DNA from: Arthrobacter jiangjiafuii
Lineage (GTDB): Bacteria; Actinomycetota; Actinomycetes; Actinomycetales; Micrococcaceae
Assembly: GCF_018622995.1 (NCBI RefSeq)
Contig: NZ_CP076022.1
Coordinates: forward strand, 2,108,001 to 2,172,000
Length of the DNA: 64,000 nt
Direction: 5' to 3'
Below the pieces are notes generated by a model. The model saw nothing but the letters and a program-made list of their open reading frames with translations, made no database searches and was not told the DNA's origin. A program made the position numbers and the translations under genes. Below are positions 35,234 through 44,992 of this stretch, one piece after another. How positions within the stretch are numbered: the stretch's first letter is position 1; each line of letters begins with the position of its first letter.

Positions 35234-36327
35234 CCCTGCGGATCGCCCTGGACGCACGGTTCACCCGGATTGACCAGCATGACGGCATCTCCCGGTACGG
35301 CGCATCCCTGATTGAGGCCGTTGCCAGCCGCGCCGACGTGCTGATGCTGATTTCCGACGAGCGCCAGCTGGCACTGTTGCCGGACCTGCCCTGGGTCAAG
35401 ATCAACAGCCCGATCTCCCCCGCGGAATTATTCGTCGCGTTCCGCATCAACCGGCTGGGCGCCGACGTCGTCGTCAGCCCCATGCAGACCATGGGCAGCT
35501 GGGGCCGGACGTATCCGCTGATCCTCACCCTGCACGACCTGATCTACTACTCCAATCCGGCGCCGCCGGGTTTCCTTCCGCTGCCCGTGCGGGTGCTGTG
35601 GCGGCTGTATCACCTGGCCTACTGGCCGCAGCGGCTGCTGCTGAACCGGGCCGACGTCGTCGCCACCATCAGCGACACCACCCGCTCGCTGATTGCCAGG
35701 CACCGCCTGTCCAGGCGCCCGGTCCGCATTGTGGGGAACGCGCCGCAGCCCGGAGTCGTGGCCCGCGATCCGGCGCAGGCACCGGAGAAGTCCCTGCTGT
35801 ACATGGGCTCGTTCATGCCCTACAAGAACGTGGAAACAGTGGTGCGCGGCATGGAGGGGCTGCCCGGCTACACCCTGCATCTGCTGAGCCGGATCTCCCC
35901 GGCCCGCCGGGCCGAACTTGCTGCGCTGGTGCCGGCCGGCAGCGAGGTGGTGTTCCACAACGGGGTCACCGAGGAGGAGTACGCAACCCTGCTGCGCTCT
36001 GCCACCGCACTGGTGACGCTGTCCCGGGCCGAGGGCTACGGGCTGCCGATGATCGAGGCGATGGCGGCAGGGACGCCGGTGGTGGCCAGCGATATTCCGA
36101 TCTTCCGGGAGGTATCCGGCGGTGCGGCGCTGCTCGCGGATCCGGAGAGCCCCCAGGCGTTCGCGGCTGCAGTCCGGGAGCTTGCGGATCCGGAGTGCTG
36201 GCGGCGCGTGTCCGAAGCAGGGCTTCGCCGGGCGGCGGAGTACTCCTGGGAGCACTCCGCCGGCCAGCTGCTGGATGCTGCCGCTGAAGCGGTGCGGCTG
36301 TTCGCGGCGCGGAGGACTACTCCGTAG
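35230..36327 (+). CDS. Glycosyltransferase family 4
   Basis: This is a 365-residue GT-B glycosyltransferase. The N-terminal domain has DGISRYGASLIEAVA. The C-terminal donor domain has LLYMGSFMPYKNVETVVRGM, LSRAEGYGLPMIEAMAAGTP (EX7E motif) and VASDIPIFREVSGGAALLAD. Donor and acceptor are not evident. It is coupled to the hydrolase gene upstream. Its end overlaps the convergent oxidoreductase gene by 11 bases. Confidence 0.9.
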   Translation: MTLRIALDARFTRIDQHDGISRYGASLIEAVASRADVLMLISDERQLALLPDLPWVKINSPISPAELFVAFRINRLGADVVVSPMQTMGSWGRTYPLILTLHDLIYYSNPAPPGFLPLPVRVLWRLYHLAYWPQRLLLNRADVVATISDTTRSLIARHRLSRRPVRIVGNAPQPGVVARDPAQAPEKSLLYMGSFMPYKNVETVVRGMEGLPGYTLHLLSRISPARRAELAALVPAGSEVVFHNGVTEEEYATLLRSATALVTLSRAEGYGLPMIEAMAAGTPVVASDIPIFREVSGGAALLADPESPQAFAAAVRELADPECWRRVSEAGLRRAAEYSWEHSAGQLLDAAAEAVRLFAARRTTP

Positions 36328-37342
36328 GGTCCAGGGCGACGATCATCTTGCCTTTATTGGCACCCTTCATCAGCGCGATGAACGCCTGCGGGGCGTTTTC
36401 GAGGCCCTCGACGAAGGTCTCGTCGTAGCTGAGCCTGCCGTCGTTGAGCCAGCCGGCGATCCGTTCCGTGGCTTCGCCGGCGTACTGGTTGTAGCTGCCC
36501 ACGATGAAGCCGCGCAGGGTCAGTTCCTTGCCGATGGCCAGCGCCAGGTTGCGCGGCCCCGTGGGAGCGTCAGTGGTGTTGTACTGCGAGATGGCCCCGC
36601 ACATGGCGATCCGGCCGTACTTGTTCAGAACCGAGATGGCTGCTTCGAGGTGCTCGCCGCCGACGTTGTCGAAGTAGACGTCGATGCCCTCCGGGCCCAC
36701 CGCTTCCTTGAGCCGGGCCTTGACCGGACCGTCGTGGTAGTTGAAGGCTGCATCAAAACCGAGGTCCAGCAGGCGCTGGACCTTCTCGTCCGAGCCGGCG
36801 CTGCCGATGACCTTCTTCGCGCCCATGGCCTTGGCGATCTGGCCGACCAGCGAGCCGACGGCGCCGGCGGCACCGGAGACGAAAACGACGTCGCCCTCCT
36901 TGAACTGCGCAACCTTGGTCAGGCCTGCGTAAGCCGTCAGGCCGGTCATGCCGAGCACGCCCAGATAGGTGGTGGCCGGAGCCAGCGCGGTATCAATGAT
37001 GCGGGCGCGTTTTCCGTCCAGGACGGCGTAGTCGCGCCAGCCCAGGCCGTGCAGCACCAGGTCGCCCGCCTTGTGCGACTCGGAGCGCGATTCCAGCACC
37101 TCGCCGATGGCGCCGCCCTCGAGCGGGGCGTCAATCCTGAAGGGCGGCACGTAGGACTTCACGTCGTTCATCCGGCCGCGCATGTACGGGTCCACCGACA
37201 TGTAGAGGTTGCGGACCAGGACCTGGCCGTCTTCCAGCTGGGGCACGGGCACCTCGGCGAGCCGGAAGTTCTCGTCCGTGGGCCAGCCCTCCGGGCGTGA
37301 CGCCAGCTGGATTTCGCGGCTGGTCTGAGGGTAGTCGGTCAT
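36317..37342 (-). CDS. NADP-dependent oxidoreductase (zinc-free MDR, CurA/leukotriene-B4 dehydrogenase type)
   Basis: This 341-residue medium-chain reductase without zinc-binding cysteines is likely to reduce alpha,beta-unsaturated carbonyls. YMSVDPYMRGRM at the N-terminus, VFVSGAAGAVGSLVGQIAKA (NADP-binding) and VDVYFDNVGGEHLEA-type residues (here IDVYFDNVGGEHLEA) are typical. It lies 73 bases downstream of the OhrR-like regulator on the same strand, so control by that regulator is probable, consistent with detoxification of reactive carbonyls. Confidence 0.88.
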   Translation of the reverse strand: MTDYPQTSREIQLASRPEGWPTDENFRLAEVPVPQLEDGQVLVRNLYMSVDPYMRGRMNDVKSYVPPFRIDAPLEGGAIGEVLESRSESHKAGDLVLHGLGWRDYAVLDGKRARIIDTALAPATTYLGVLGMTGLTAYAGLTKVAQFKEGDVVFVSGAAGAVGSLVGQIAKAMGAKKVIGSAGSDEKVQRLLDLGFDAAFNYHDGPVKARLKEAVGPEGIDVYFDNVGGEHLEAAISVLNKYGRIAMCGAISQYNTTDAPTGPRNLALAIGKELTLRGFIVGSYNQYAGEATERIAGWLNDGRLSYDETFVEGLENAPQAFIALMKGANKGKMIVALDPTE

Positions 37343-37415
37343 GGAATGCCTTCCTGTTCGGGACCCGGAGGCCCGTCGGGGTTTGGTGGGAAATCTCAGG
37401 CGGCGGCTGCTGCGC

Positions 37416-37847
37416 TCAGTCTGCCGCAGCGCGAAGTGCGCGGGTCACTTTCGCAAGTGTCTCCTGCAGCGCACGCAGTTCCTGCGGCTCGAGCCCGGCT
37501 GCCGCGGCTACCTCCTGCGGCAGATCCAGGGCTTTGGCCTGCAGGGAGCGGCCGTTTTCGGTCAGGTGGATCTCGACGCGTCGTTCGTCCGCTCCGCTGC
37601 GGCGGCGCTGGAGCAGGCCTGCAGCTTCGAGCCGTTTAAGCAGGGGTGAGAGTGTTCCGGAGTCCAGCTCCAGGGACCGGCCCAGGTCCCGCACGCCCAC
37701 GCCGTCGCGCTCCCACAGCACCTGCAGCACCAGGTACTGCGGATAGGTCAGGCCCAGCTTTTCCAGCAGCGGCCGGTATACCGCCGTGGCGGCCCGCGAC
37801 GCCGAGTACAGCGAAAAGCAGACCTGCCGCTGGAGGGAATCACTCAT
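37416..37847 (-). CDS. MarR-family regulator, OhrR-like peroxide sensor
   Basis: This 143-residue winged-helix repressor has an N-terminus (LQRQVCFSLYSASRA, then YRPLLEKLGLTYPQYLVLQV) that matches OhrR. In OhrR the equivalent cysteine (Cys10 here) is oxidised by organic hydroperoxides to release DNA. The wing helix region is SGADERRVEIHLT. The frame is open upstream, but the ATG at 37847 fits the family. A perfect 20-bp palindrome lies 21 bases upstream. No ohr peroxidase gene is adjacent; the likely target is the downstream oxidoreductase. Confidence 0.85.
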   Translation of the reverse strand: MSDSLQRQVCFSLYSASRAATAVYRPLLEKLGLTYPQYLVLQVLWERDGVGVRDLGRSLELDSGTLSPLLKRLEAAGLLQRRRSGADERRVEIHLTENGRSLQAKALDLPQEVAAAAGLEPQELRALQETLAKVTRALRAAAD

Positions 37848-37867
37848 CCGGCCAACGTAGCCCACTA

Positions 37868-37887
37868 TTTGGTTGTGCACAACCAAA
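37868..37887. promoter_or_regulatory. Perfect 20-bp palindrome, likely MarR/OhrR operator
   Basis: TTTGGTTGTG followed directly by its exact reverse complement CACAACCAAA. It lies in the gap between the OhrR-like gene and the divergent ABC transporter gene. Size and position fit an autoregulatory MarR-family operator. Confidence 0.78.
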
Positions 37888-37983
37888 CGGGAGAGGGGGT
37901 ATCCTGCTGTTTCCGTCCGGGCCTGGACTGCTGCAAGGCCTGCACCCGTTGACCTGGTCCCGCTGCCGGGGCAAGGTCGCCAT

Positions 37984-38727
37984 ATGCCACATCCGTCTTC
38001 CGCAGATCCACGGCCGGCAGATCCGCCTGCCATCCGTATCTCCGGGCTCTCGGTGCGGCGCGGCGGGACCACCGCCCTGGATGGTCTGACCGTCACCGTT
38101 CCACGAGGTCAGGTGGTGGGGCTTCTCGGCCCCAGCGGCAGCGGCAAGACCACACTGATGCGGGCTGTCGTGGGCACCCAAAGGAGCACGGAAGGGACCA
38201 TCGCAGTACTCGGCTCCCCTGCCGGCAGCCCGGCGCTGCGGCGGAAAGCCGGCTACCTGGCCCAGGCCGCCGGCATCTACGACGACCTGACGGTCCTCGA
38301 AAACCTGCGCTACTTCGCCCGGATCCTGGGCGCCCCGGCCTCCGACCCGGACCGGGTGATCAGGGAAACCGGTCTGGTCGGTCAGGCCGGGCGGCTTGCC
38401 GGAAGTCTCAGCGGCGGCCAGCACCGCCGGGTCTCGCTGGCCGTGGCGCTGCTGGGCGCACCGGAGCTGCTGATCCTTGACGAGCCCACGGTCGGGCTGG
38501 ATCCGGTCCTGCGGCGGGACCTGTGGAATCTCTTCGCCACGCTGGCCTCCCGCGGCGTGAGCCTGCTGGTAAGCAGCCACGTGATGGACGAGGCCAAGCG
38601 GTGTGACCGCATCCTCCTCTTGCATGAGGGGCGGCTGCTGGCCGACATGACGCCGGCGGAGTTGCTGGAACACACAGGTGCTCCCGATGCCGACGCCGCC
38701 TTCCTGATCCTGCTGGGTGCCGCATGA
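37984..38727 (+). CDS. ABC transporter ATP-binding protein (ABC-2 exporter)
   Basis: This is the ATPase subunit (247 residues) of an exporter of the DrrA/NatA type. Walker A is GPSGSGKTTLM, the signature motif is SLSGGQHRR and Walker B is LLILDEPTVGLDP, with SSHVMDEAKRCD after it. The open frame extends upstream into the operator palindrome, but the ATG at 37984 with an AAGG site is more plausible. Its stop overlaps the permease ATG (38724). The cargo is unknown; drugs or lipids are usual. Confidence 0.9.
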   Translation: MPHPSSADPRPADPPAIRISGLSVRRGGTTALDGLTVTVPRGQVVGLLGPSGSGKTTLMRAVVGTQRSTEGTIAVLGSPAGSPALRRKAGYLAQAAGIYDDLTVLENLRYFARILGAPASDPDRVIRETGLVGQAGRLAGSLSGGQHRRVSLAVALLGAPELLILDEPTVGLDPVLRRDLWNLFATLASRGVSLLVSSHVMDEAKRCDRILLLHEGRLLADMTPAELLEHTGAPDADAAFLILLGAA

Positions 38728-39458
38728 ACCCGCCTCTGGCGCTGGCCACGGCGGCACGGGTGCTGATCCAGATCCGCCATGATCCCCGGACGGTGCTCCT
38801 GCTGCTGCTGGTCCCGAGCCTGCTGATCGGACTGTTGGCCTGGATTTTCGAAGACACCGGCGTGTTTGGCGACCTGGGACCGGCACTGTTGGGACTGTTC
38901 CCCTTCATCGTCATGTTCCTGGTCACAAGCATCACGACCCTGCGGGAACGCCGCTCCGGCACCCTGGAGCGGCTGATGACGCTGCCGCTGGGGAAGTTCG
39001 ATTTCATCGCCGGCTACACCCTGGCCTTCGGGCTGCTGGGGACGGTCCAATCCCTGATCGCCTCCGCCTACGCGGTCTGGGTTTGCGGGCTCGACGTCGA
39101 AGGCAGCCTCGGACTACTGGTCACCGTGGCGGTGGTCGATGCGGTGCTGGGCGCCACCCTCGGCCTCTTCACCAGCGCCTTTGCGGCGACCGAATTCCAA
39201 GTCATCCAATTCATGCCGGCCCTGGTGTTTCCCCAGATCCTGCTGGGCGGGATTTTCATTCCCCGGGAGCAGATGCCTGCGGTGCTGGAAGCGGTGTCCG
39301 GCTGGCTGCCGCTTTCCCACGCCGTCGAAGCACTGAACCTTGTCGCCGACGGCAGCGGCTCCACCGCCGAGATCATCCGCGAAATCGGCATCCTCGCCGC
39401 CTTCGCCGTTGTCTTTGTCGTCCTGGGCGCCGTCACGCTTCGGCGCCGGACGCCCTGA
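38724..39458 (+). CDS. ABC-2 type transporter permease
   Basis: This 244-residue permease has six hydrophobic helices and the ABC-2 motif RERRSGTLERLMTLPLGKFD after the second helix. Later helices carry LVFPQILLGGIFIPREQMPAVL, and the protein ends in a short basic tail. It partners the ATPase encoded directly upstream through an ATGA overlap, forming a half-transporter pair. A terminator follows. Confidence 0.9.
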   Translation: MNPPLALATAARVLIQIRHDPRTVLLLLLVPSLLIGLLAWIFEDTGVFGDLGPALLGLFPFIVMFLVTSITTLRERRSGTLERLMTLPLGKFDFIAGYTLAFGLLGTVQSLIASAYAVWVCGLDVEGSLGLLVTVAVVDAVLGATLGLFTSAFAATEFQVIQFMPALVFPQILLGGIFIPREQMPAVLEAVSGWLPLSHAVEALNLVADGSGSTAEIIREIGILAAFAVVFVVLGAVTLRRRTP

Positions 39459-39463
39459 CGCGC

Positions 39464-39497
39464 CGGCCCTGGGGGAACGGCCGGGCCGATTTTTTTA
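39464..39497 (+). terminator. Rho-independent terminator after the ABC permease gene
   Basis: CGGCCC (39464-39469) and GGGCCG (39483-39488) form a stem followed by ATTTTTTT. This is the clearest T-run terminator in the window. Confidence 0.85.
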
Positions 39498-39585
39498 CGC
39501 GCCCTCACCCGCCCTAAACTACTGATATTCCAGCAGCACGTGGTGTCCGGCGTGGGCAAAAGGCACCGTGAGGGAGTTGATACGC

Positions 39586-40047
39586 ATGGTTCTGCGGTTC
39601 GATCCGCAGGGAGGAATGGAGGCAGGAGCAGCGGCAGTGATGGCAATGGGTCCTGACCTGTCCGACCCGCTGCATGCCGGTGAGTCCAGGGCCGCCGCAG
39701 AGAGCGGAGTGCCCGTTGATATGTACCGTGAAGGTGACCACTACATCCTGCATGCGGACCTGCCGGGACTGGATCCCGGCTCGTTGAGCCTCATTGTCGA
39801 AGGGCGGCTTCTCACTATTCGGGGCCACCGCACCCTCCGTGATTTCGCCGGCGCGAAGTGGCTTCTCCGGGACCGCCGCCGCGGCCTGGTCGAACGGCAG
39901 ATCCTGCTGGGCAACGACGTCCTGGTGTCCGGCATCAGCACCCAGTACGCCTGCGGAGTCCTCAATGTCATGCTGCCGGTGGATCCCTCCCACCGACGGC
40001 GGAAGATCGCCGTCCGATACGGTTCCGGGGAATCTGCTCCTTCCTGA
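39586..40047 (+). CDS. Small heat-shock protein, Hsp20 family
   Basis: This 153-residue alpha-crystallin-type chaperone prevents aggregation without ATP. PVDMYREGDHYILHADLPGLDP opens the crystallin domain, SLIVEGRLLTIRGHR is the second strand pair, and GVLNVMLPVDPSHRRRKIAV ends it with an IxV-like tail. The ATG at 39586 has GAGGGAG about 11 bases before it. A GTG at 39568 is possible. No CIRCE or clear HspR site was seen in the 90 bases upstream. Confidence 0.85.
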   Translation: MVLRFDPQGGMEAGAAAVMAMGPDLSDPLHAGESRAAAESGVPVDMYREGDHYILHADLPGLDPGSLSLIVEGRLLTIRGHRTLRDFAGAKWLLRDRRRGLVERQILLGNDVLVSGISTQYACGVLNVMLPVDPSHRRRKIAVRYGSGESAPS

Positions 40048-40093
40048 CCGGACCCGGCCCTTCCTGAGATTCCTGGGCGCTCCGCGTCCAGGC

Positions 40094-42304
40094 TTAGAGG
40101 ACGTCCGTTCCGTCCACCCGCACGTAGACCGGATCCCCGGTGCGTTTGGCTGACACTGCGGCCTTCGCTGCCCGCATGGCCGACGTCACGGCCGGAGCCG
40201 CAGCATAGGAGAAAAACAGCAGCGTCCGGTAGCGGCCGCCGGAGCCGCCGAGCTGTCCGTCCCGGTGCACGGGCGGCGGCCCGGGCGGGTCTTCCAGCGG
40301 CGCCGGACCCACCACGCGGGTCTCGGCCGGCAGGTCAAGGCGGGGCAGGAACGCGGTCAGGGCTTCACGCGAGCCGGTGAGCTCGGCATACCGTACGGCC
40401 GGCGGCAGGCCCAGCTCCCGGCGCAGTTCCAGCTCACGTTCGGCCGCACCGGCCGGATCCCAGCGCAGCAGGTGGCCGACATTCGAGGTGTCATCGGCTG
40501 TAACCACCACCAGGCCCTTGTCCGAGGCCGGGCGTACCAGGGCAGCAGCACTGAACCAGCGGCGCAGGGTGTCCTCCCCCGCACGCAGTGATTCCCGCGA
40601 CATCATGGCGTTGCCGTCCAGCAGGATCGCCGCCGCGTAACCGCCGGCCGCTACCGGTTCCGCGCCCGGGGTCGCCACCACCAGGGCCGGGGTGTCGGGG
40701 ACGTCGGCCCGTACATGGTCTCCGGCGGAGGAGATCACCGGAACCGAGGGGAACGCACGCCCGAGCTCTTCGGCGGTCCGTCCGGCGCCCGCCGTCGAAC
40801 CGCGCAGGGACGTGCTGCCGCAGTTGCCGCAGCTCCAGACCGGTTCCGGCCTTCCGCACCAGCGGCAGGCGGGAATGCCGTTGCGGCTGGCCAGGCCCAA
40901 CGGGCCGGCGCAGGCCCGGCAGCGGGCCGGTTCCCGGCAGTCCTGGCATGAGAGTGCCGGGGAGAATCCGGTCCGCGCCACCTGCACCAGCACCGGACCG
41001 CGGGTCAGGCCGTCCTGCGCCGCCTTCCAGGCAGCATGCGGAATGCGTGCCCTGGCCGCCAGCGGGTCACGCTCCATGTTGAACGAATCGGCGGTGCTGA
41101 GCACCCGCGGAGCCAGCGCCCGGACCGTGGCCCGTTCGGCGGCGATCCCGGCCGCCCAGCCGGTGGCCACCAGCCGCTGCGCTTCGGTACTGCGCGAATG
41201 TGAGGCCAGCAGCAGGGCAGCCTCCTCGGCAGCGGCCCGCAGCAGCAGGACATCCCGGACATGCTGGTAGGGCGCCCGTTGTTCGGCATGCAGGTCATCG
41301 GCGTCGTCCCAGATCACCGCCAGCCCAAGGTCCTTCACCGGCGCATAGGCGGCGGACCGGGTGCCGATGGCCACCCGCACGTCTCCGTGCACCACCTGCA
41401 GGAAGCTGCGGTACCGGGGCGTGGCGCCGTCGTCGGCCGTCAGCCGCACAAAGGCGTCCTTGCCGATCCGCCGGGACAGCGCCGCCTCCAGCCGGGTCAG
41501 GTCCTTGGCATCGGGCACGACGACGACGGCGCCGCGGCCGGAGAGCAGCGTTGCCTGCACGGCAGCGGCAATCTCCTCGGGCCAGGCACCGGGGCCGTAG
41601 CCACCCAGCGAGGAGAGCACGGCCCGAGGGCTGTGGCCGGCGGCCAGATGCGTCAGGAACCGCGGGCCGTGCGGATACCGGGCCCACGGGTTGGGGCCGG
41701 AACCTTCAGGACCGGCGAGGGCCGGGTCGGTGGACGCCGGTGCCTCATCCGCCGGGGCTGACGCGCCGGACGTCCCTCCGTCGTCGTCTGCTGTGGCGGC
41801 GGCCGTGCCGGCGGCCGCTGCGCCGGCTGCAGCCCGGGCCTTGGGAGTGAATTCCTTGTCCACGCGTGCGGCGCGCGGCGGGATCGCCACGCGCAGGACA
41901 TCGTGGACGGTGCCGGAAAAGCGGGTGGCCACGGCTTCGGCAAGGGCGAGGATCTGCGGGGCCAGCACCGGCTGCGGGGACAGGACCCGTCCCAGCGGGA
42001 CAAGGCGGGCCGACGTGTCGGCTTTGTCGATCCGCCCGGTGATGAAGCCGGCCAGTTCCTGGCCCCCGAACCGGACTTTGACCCGGGCGCCGGGAACGGC
42101 GTCCTCATCCAGGTCGGCAGGGACCAGATAGTCGAACGGCCGGTCCAGATGGGGCAGCGGCGAATCCAGCACCACGCGGGCTATCGGCAGCTCCGGGGCA
42201 GCCGGTGTGGTCCCCAGGTTCCGGGTCGGGGACACAAACCCGTGCAGCAGGGACTGCTGCCCGGTTTCCCCGGCAGGTTCGCGCTGCGTGGGCTTGCCCT
42301 GCAT
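40094..42304 (-). CDS. priA: Primosomal protein PriA, probable helicase-inactive actinobacterial form
   Basis: PriA restarts stalled replication forks. The 736-residue product has an N-terminal DNA-binding domain (VLDSPLPHLDRPFDYLVP) and four CxxC zinc pairs (CQDC, CRAC, CRWC, CGNC) near residue 470-510. A disordered acidic/alanine insert sits near 175-215. The ATPase motifs are degraded: GRGAVVVVPD stands where the Walker A region should be, and IWDDADDL replaces DEEH. This matches the mycobacterial type annotated as probable PriA. The ATG at 42304 lies 8 bases past metK. Longer starts would overlap metK. Confidence 0.9.
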   Translation of the reverse strand: MQGKPTQREPAGETGQQSLLHGFVSPTRNLGTTPAAPELPIARVVLDSPLPHLDRPFDYLVPADLDEDAVPGARVKVRFGGQELAGFITGRIDKADTSARLVPLGRVLSPQPVLAPQILALAEAVATRFSGTVHDVLRVAIPPRAARVDKEFTPKARAAAGAAAAGTAAATADDDGGTSGASAPADEAPASTDPALAGPEGSGPNPWARYPHGPRFLTHLAAGHSPRAVLSSLGGYGPGAWPEEIAAAVQATLLSGRGAVVVVPDAKDLTRLEAALSRRIGKDAFVRLTADDGATPRYRSFLQVVHGDVRVAIGTRSAAYAPVKDLGLAVIWDDADDLHAEQRAPYQHVRDVLLLRAAAEEAALLLASHSRSTEAQRLVATGWAAGIAAERATVRALAPRVLSTADSFNMERDPLAARARIPHAAWKAAQDGLTRGPVLVQVARTGFSPALSCQDCREPARCRACAGPLGLASRNGIPACRWCGRPEPVWSCGNCGSTSLRGSTAGAGRTAEELGRAFPSVPVISSAGDHVRADVPDTPALVVATPGAEPVAAGGYAAAILLDGNAMMSRESLRAGEDTLRRWFSAAALVRPASDKGLVVVTADDTSNVGHLLRWDPAGAAERELELRRELGLPPAVRYAELTGSREALTAFLPRLDLPAETRVVGPAPLEDPPGPPPVHRDGQLGGSGGRYRTLLFFSYAAAPAVTSAMRAAKAAVSAKRTGDPVYVRVDGTDVL

Positions 42305-42311
42305 GCGCGGA

Positions 42312-43550
42312 TCAGGCGTTGAAGTAGCTGCGGAGGTCGCCGGCCTTGTCCTTGCGCTCCCAGGTGAACTCGGCGTCCTCGCGGCCAAAGTGGCCGTTGG
42401 CGGCGGTCTTCTGGTAGATCGGGCGCTTCAGGTCAAGCGAGTTGATGATGCCCAGCGGGCGCAGGTCGAAGACCTCCTGGATGGCGTCCGCGATGCGGGC
42501 CGGGTCAACCGTTTCCGTGCCGAACGTCTCCACGTAGATTCCGACGGGGCGGGCCATGCCGATGGCGTACGCAATCTGGATTTCCGCGCGGCGGGCCAGC
42601 CCTGCGGCCACCACGTTCTTGGCGACCCAGCGCATGGCGTAGGCAGCGGAGCGGTCCACCTTGGACGGATCCTTGCCGCTGAAGGCACCGCCGCCGTGAC
42701 GGGCAAAGCCGCCGTAGGTGTCCACGATGATCTTCCGGCCGGTCAGGCCGGCGTCGCCCACCGGACCGCCGATGACGAACGGGCCGCCGGGATTCAGGAT
42801 GTGCTGGACGTGTGAGGTGTCCAGGTCGGTGCCGGCCAGGACGGGCTTGATGACATGCGCCACGAGGTCCGAGCGTAGCTGCTCCAGATCGACGTCGGCC
42901 GCATGCTGCGAGGAAATGACCACGGAGTCAACGGACACCGGGCGGTCTCCGTCGTACCCGATGGTGACCTGGGTCTTGCCGTCGGGGCGGAGGTAGCCCA
43001 GCGTGCCGTCCTTGCGGACGTCGGTGAGGCGTTCGGAGAGGCGGTGGGCCAGCCAGATCGGCGTGGGCATCAGCACGGCGGTCTCGTCCGAGGCGTAGCC
43101 GAACATGATGCCCTGGTCACCGGCGCCCTGCGCATCGAGCGGGTCGGTGTTGTTGCCGGCGCGGTTTTCCACCGAGTTGAAGACGCCTGAGGCGATCTCC
43201 GGCGACTGCTGGCCGATGGAGACCGAGACGCCGCAGCGGGCGCCGTCGAAGCCGTTGGCGGACGAGTCATAGCCGATGCCCAAAATGGTGTCGCGCACCA
43301 GCTGCGGGATCTCCACATAGCCTTCGGTGGTGACCTCTCCGGCCACATGGACCAGGCCTGTGGTGACCAGGGTCTCCACGGCAACCCGGGATTCCGGGTC
43401 CACCTTGAGCAGCCCGTCCAGGATGGCGTCACTGATCTGGTCACAGATTTTGTCCGGGTGACCTTCAGTGACGGATTCCGAGGTGAAAAGACGCAGCCCG
43501 TCGCGGGCAGCCGAACGTACAGAAGTTTCTGGGAAAGTCACGGAATTCAC
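42312..43550 (-). CDS. metK: S-adenosylmethionine synthetase
   Basis: MetK makes SAM from methionine and ATP. The 412-residue product has [20 protein letters not shown] (ATP-binding), [12 protein letters not shown] (methionine-loop hexapeptide region) and the phosphate-binding [19 protein letters not shown]. The start is GTG at 43550; a second GTG at 43541 is possible. It precedes priA in a conserved pair. Confidence 0.96.
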   Translation of the reverse strand: MNSVTFPETSVRSAARDGLRLFTSESVTEGHPDKICDQISDAILDGLLKVDPESRVAVETLVTTGLVHVAGEVTTEGYVEIPQLVRDTILGIGYDSSANGFDGARCGVSVSIGQQSPEIASGVFNSVENRAGNNTDPLDAQGAGDQGIMFGYASDETAVLMPTPIWLAHRLSERLTDVRKDGTLGYLRPDGKTQVTIGYDGDRPVSVDSVVISSQHAADVDLEQLRSDLVAHVIKPVLAGTDLDTSHVQHILNPGGPFVIGGPVGDAGLTGRKIIVDTYGGFARHGGGAFSGKDPSKVDRSAAYAMRWVAKNVVAAGLARRAEIQIAYAIGMARPVGIYVETFGTETVDPARIADAIQEVFDLRPLGIINSLDLKRPIYQKTAANGHFGREDAEFTWERKDKAGDLRSYFNA

Positions 43551-43645
43551 TCTACTGGGTCCGGGCCGGGTTGCCGGAATTCCTTCCGGCCCCTGTGGGC
43601 ATGATCTCTGCCCGCCGTCCGGGCGGGGTTCAGCGGGAGGAGTCC

Positions 43646-44935
43646 CTAGCGAACCGGAACGACGGCGGCGTCGAGCTCCTGCGCGACGCGGGCCACGATG
43701 CGGTGGGCGATCTCCATCTTGGTGCCCGCATAGGTGGGCGCCGGAACGGATTCTGAGTCCTGCGGTGAAAGCAACGTCACCTCGGTGGTGTCCTGGCCGA
43801 ACACCAGGGAGGTACCCACCCGGTTCAGGACCAGGAGGTCGCAGCCCTTGCGGACCAGCTTCTGCCGGCCGTAGTCCAGCACGTCGGCGGATCCGTCGCC
43901 GGTTTCGGCGGCGAAGCCCACGATCAGCACCGGCCGGGCCGCTCCCCCGCCGGCTGCGGCTTCGGTGCGCCGCTGGACTGCCTCGGCCAGGATGTCGGGA
44001 TTGCGGACCAGGGTGATCACCGGATCGGTGCCGTCGTCGCGCTTCTTGATCTTGGTGTCGGAGTTCGTATCCGGCCGGAAGTCCGCCACGGCCGCGGCCA
44101 TGATCAGGACGTCGGAGCCGGGGGCGGCGCGGTGCACGGCGTCGCGCAGTTCCAGGGCGGTTTCCACCCGGGTGAGTTCCACGCCGTCGGGCGCCGGAAT
44201 ATCCATGTGGGCGGCGATGAAGCGGACATGCGCACCGGCATCCAGCGCGGCGCGGGCCAGTGCCGCGCCCTGCTTGCCGGAGGACCGGTTACCCAGGAAC
44301 CGAACCGGATCCAGGGGCTCGCGGGTGCCGCCGGCGGTAACGGTGACGGTCTTGCCCAAAAGGCTGCCGGCTCCGGCGGGACGTGCCGCTGCGGAGCCGG
44401 CCGCTCCGGTGTCCTGTGCCGCTGCCATGGCTGCGGCAAAAATGGCTTCGGGCTCAGGGAGCCGTCCGGCGCCGGAATCGGTACCGGTCAGCCGGCCCAC
44501 GGCGGGTTCCATGACAATGGCCCCGCGGCTGCGCAGCGTTTCAACGTTGGCGCGGGTGGCGGCGTGGTTCCACATTTCCGTATGCATGGCAGGCGCGAAA
44601 AACACGGGGCCGCGGGCCATCAGGAGAGTGTTGGTGAGCAGGTCGTTGGCCTGCCCCGCAGCAGCGCGCGCCAGAAGATCCGCGGTGGCCGGAGCCACGA
44701 CGATGAGGTCCGCCTCGTGACCGAGACGGACATGGTTCACCTTCTCCACCTCGTCGAAAACCGAGCTGGAAACGGGATTGCCGGAAAGCGCCTCCCAGGT
44801 GGCCACCCCCACAAAGCGGGTGGAGGCCTCCGTGGGGATGACGGACACGTTGTGTCCTGCTTCAGTGAAAAGCCGCAGCAGCGACGCGGATTTGTAGGCG
44901 GCGATACCGCCGCCTACGCCCAAAACGATGCGCAC
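43646..44935 (-). CDS. coaBC: Bifunctional phosphopantothenoylcysteine decarboxylase/synthase
   Basis: CoaBC performs two consecutive steps of coenzyme A synthesis. In the 429-residue product the CoaC half has [18 protein letters not shown], the flavoprotein segment [22 protein letters not shown] and a catalytic His region (PAMHTEMW). The CoaB half has [23 protein letters not shown] and [10 protein letters not shown], joined by an Ala-rich linker. Known as Dfp, it follows rpoZ in the conserved gmk-rpoZ-coaBC-metK order. Confidence 0.95.
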   Translation of the reverse strand: MRIVLGVGGGIAAYKSASLLRLFTEAGHNVSVIPTEASTRFVGVATWEALSGNPVSSSVFDEVEKVNHVRLGHEADLIVVAPATADLLARAAAGQANDLLTNTLLMARGPVFFAPAMHTEMWNHAATRANVETLRSRGAIVMEPAVGRLTGTDSGAGRLPEPEAIFAAAMAAAQDTGAAGSAAARPAGAGSLLGKTVTVTAGGTREPLDPVRFLGNRSSGKQGAALARAALDAGAHVRFIAAHMDIPAPDGVELTRVETALELRDAVHRAAPGSDVLIMAAAVADFRPDTNSDTKIKKRDDGTDPVITLVRNPDILAEAVQRRTEAAAGGGAARPVLIVGFAAETGDGSADVLDYGRQKLVRKGCDLLVLNRVGTSLVFGQDTTEVTLLSPQDSESVPAPTYAGTKMEIAHRIVARVAQELDAAVVPVR

Positions 44936-44992
44936 CGCTGCTGCTCCTGACTCTGGCCGGTGGCCAGCTGTTACCGAAGTGGTGGTGCTTGA

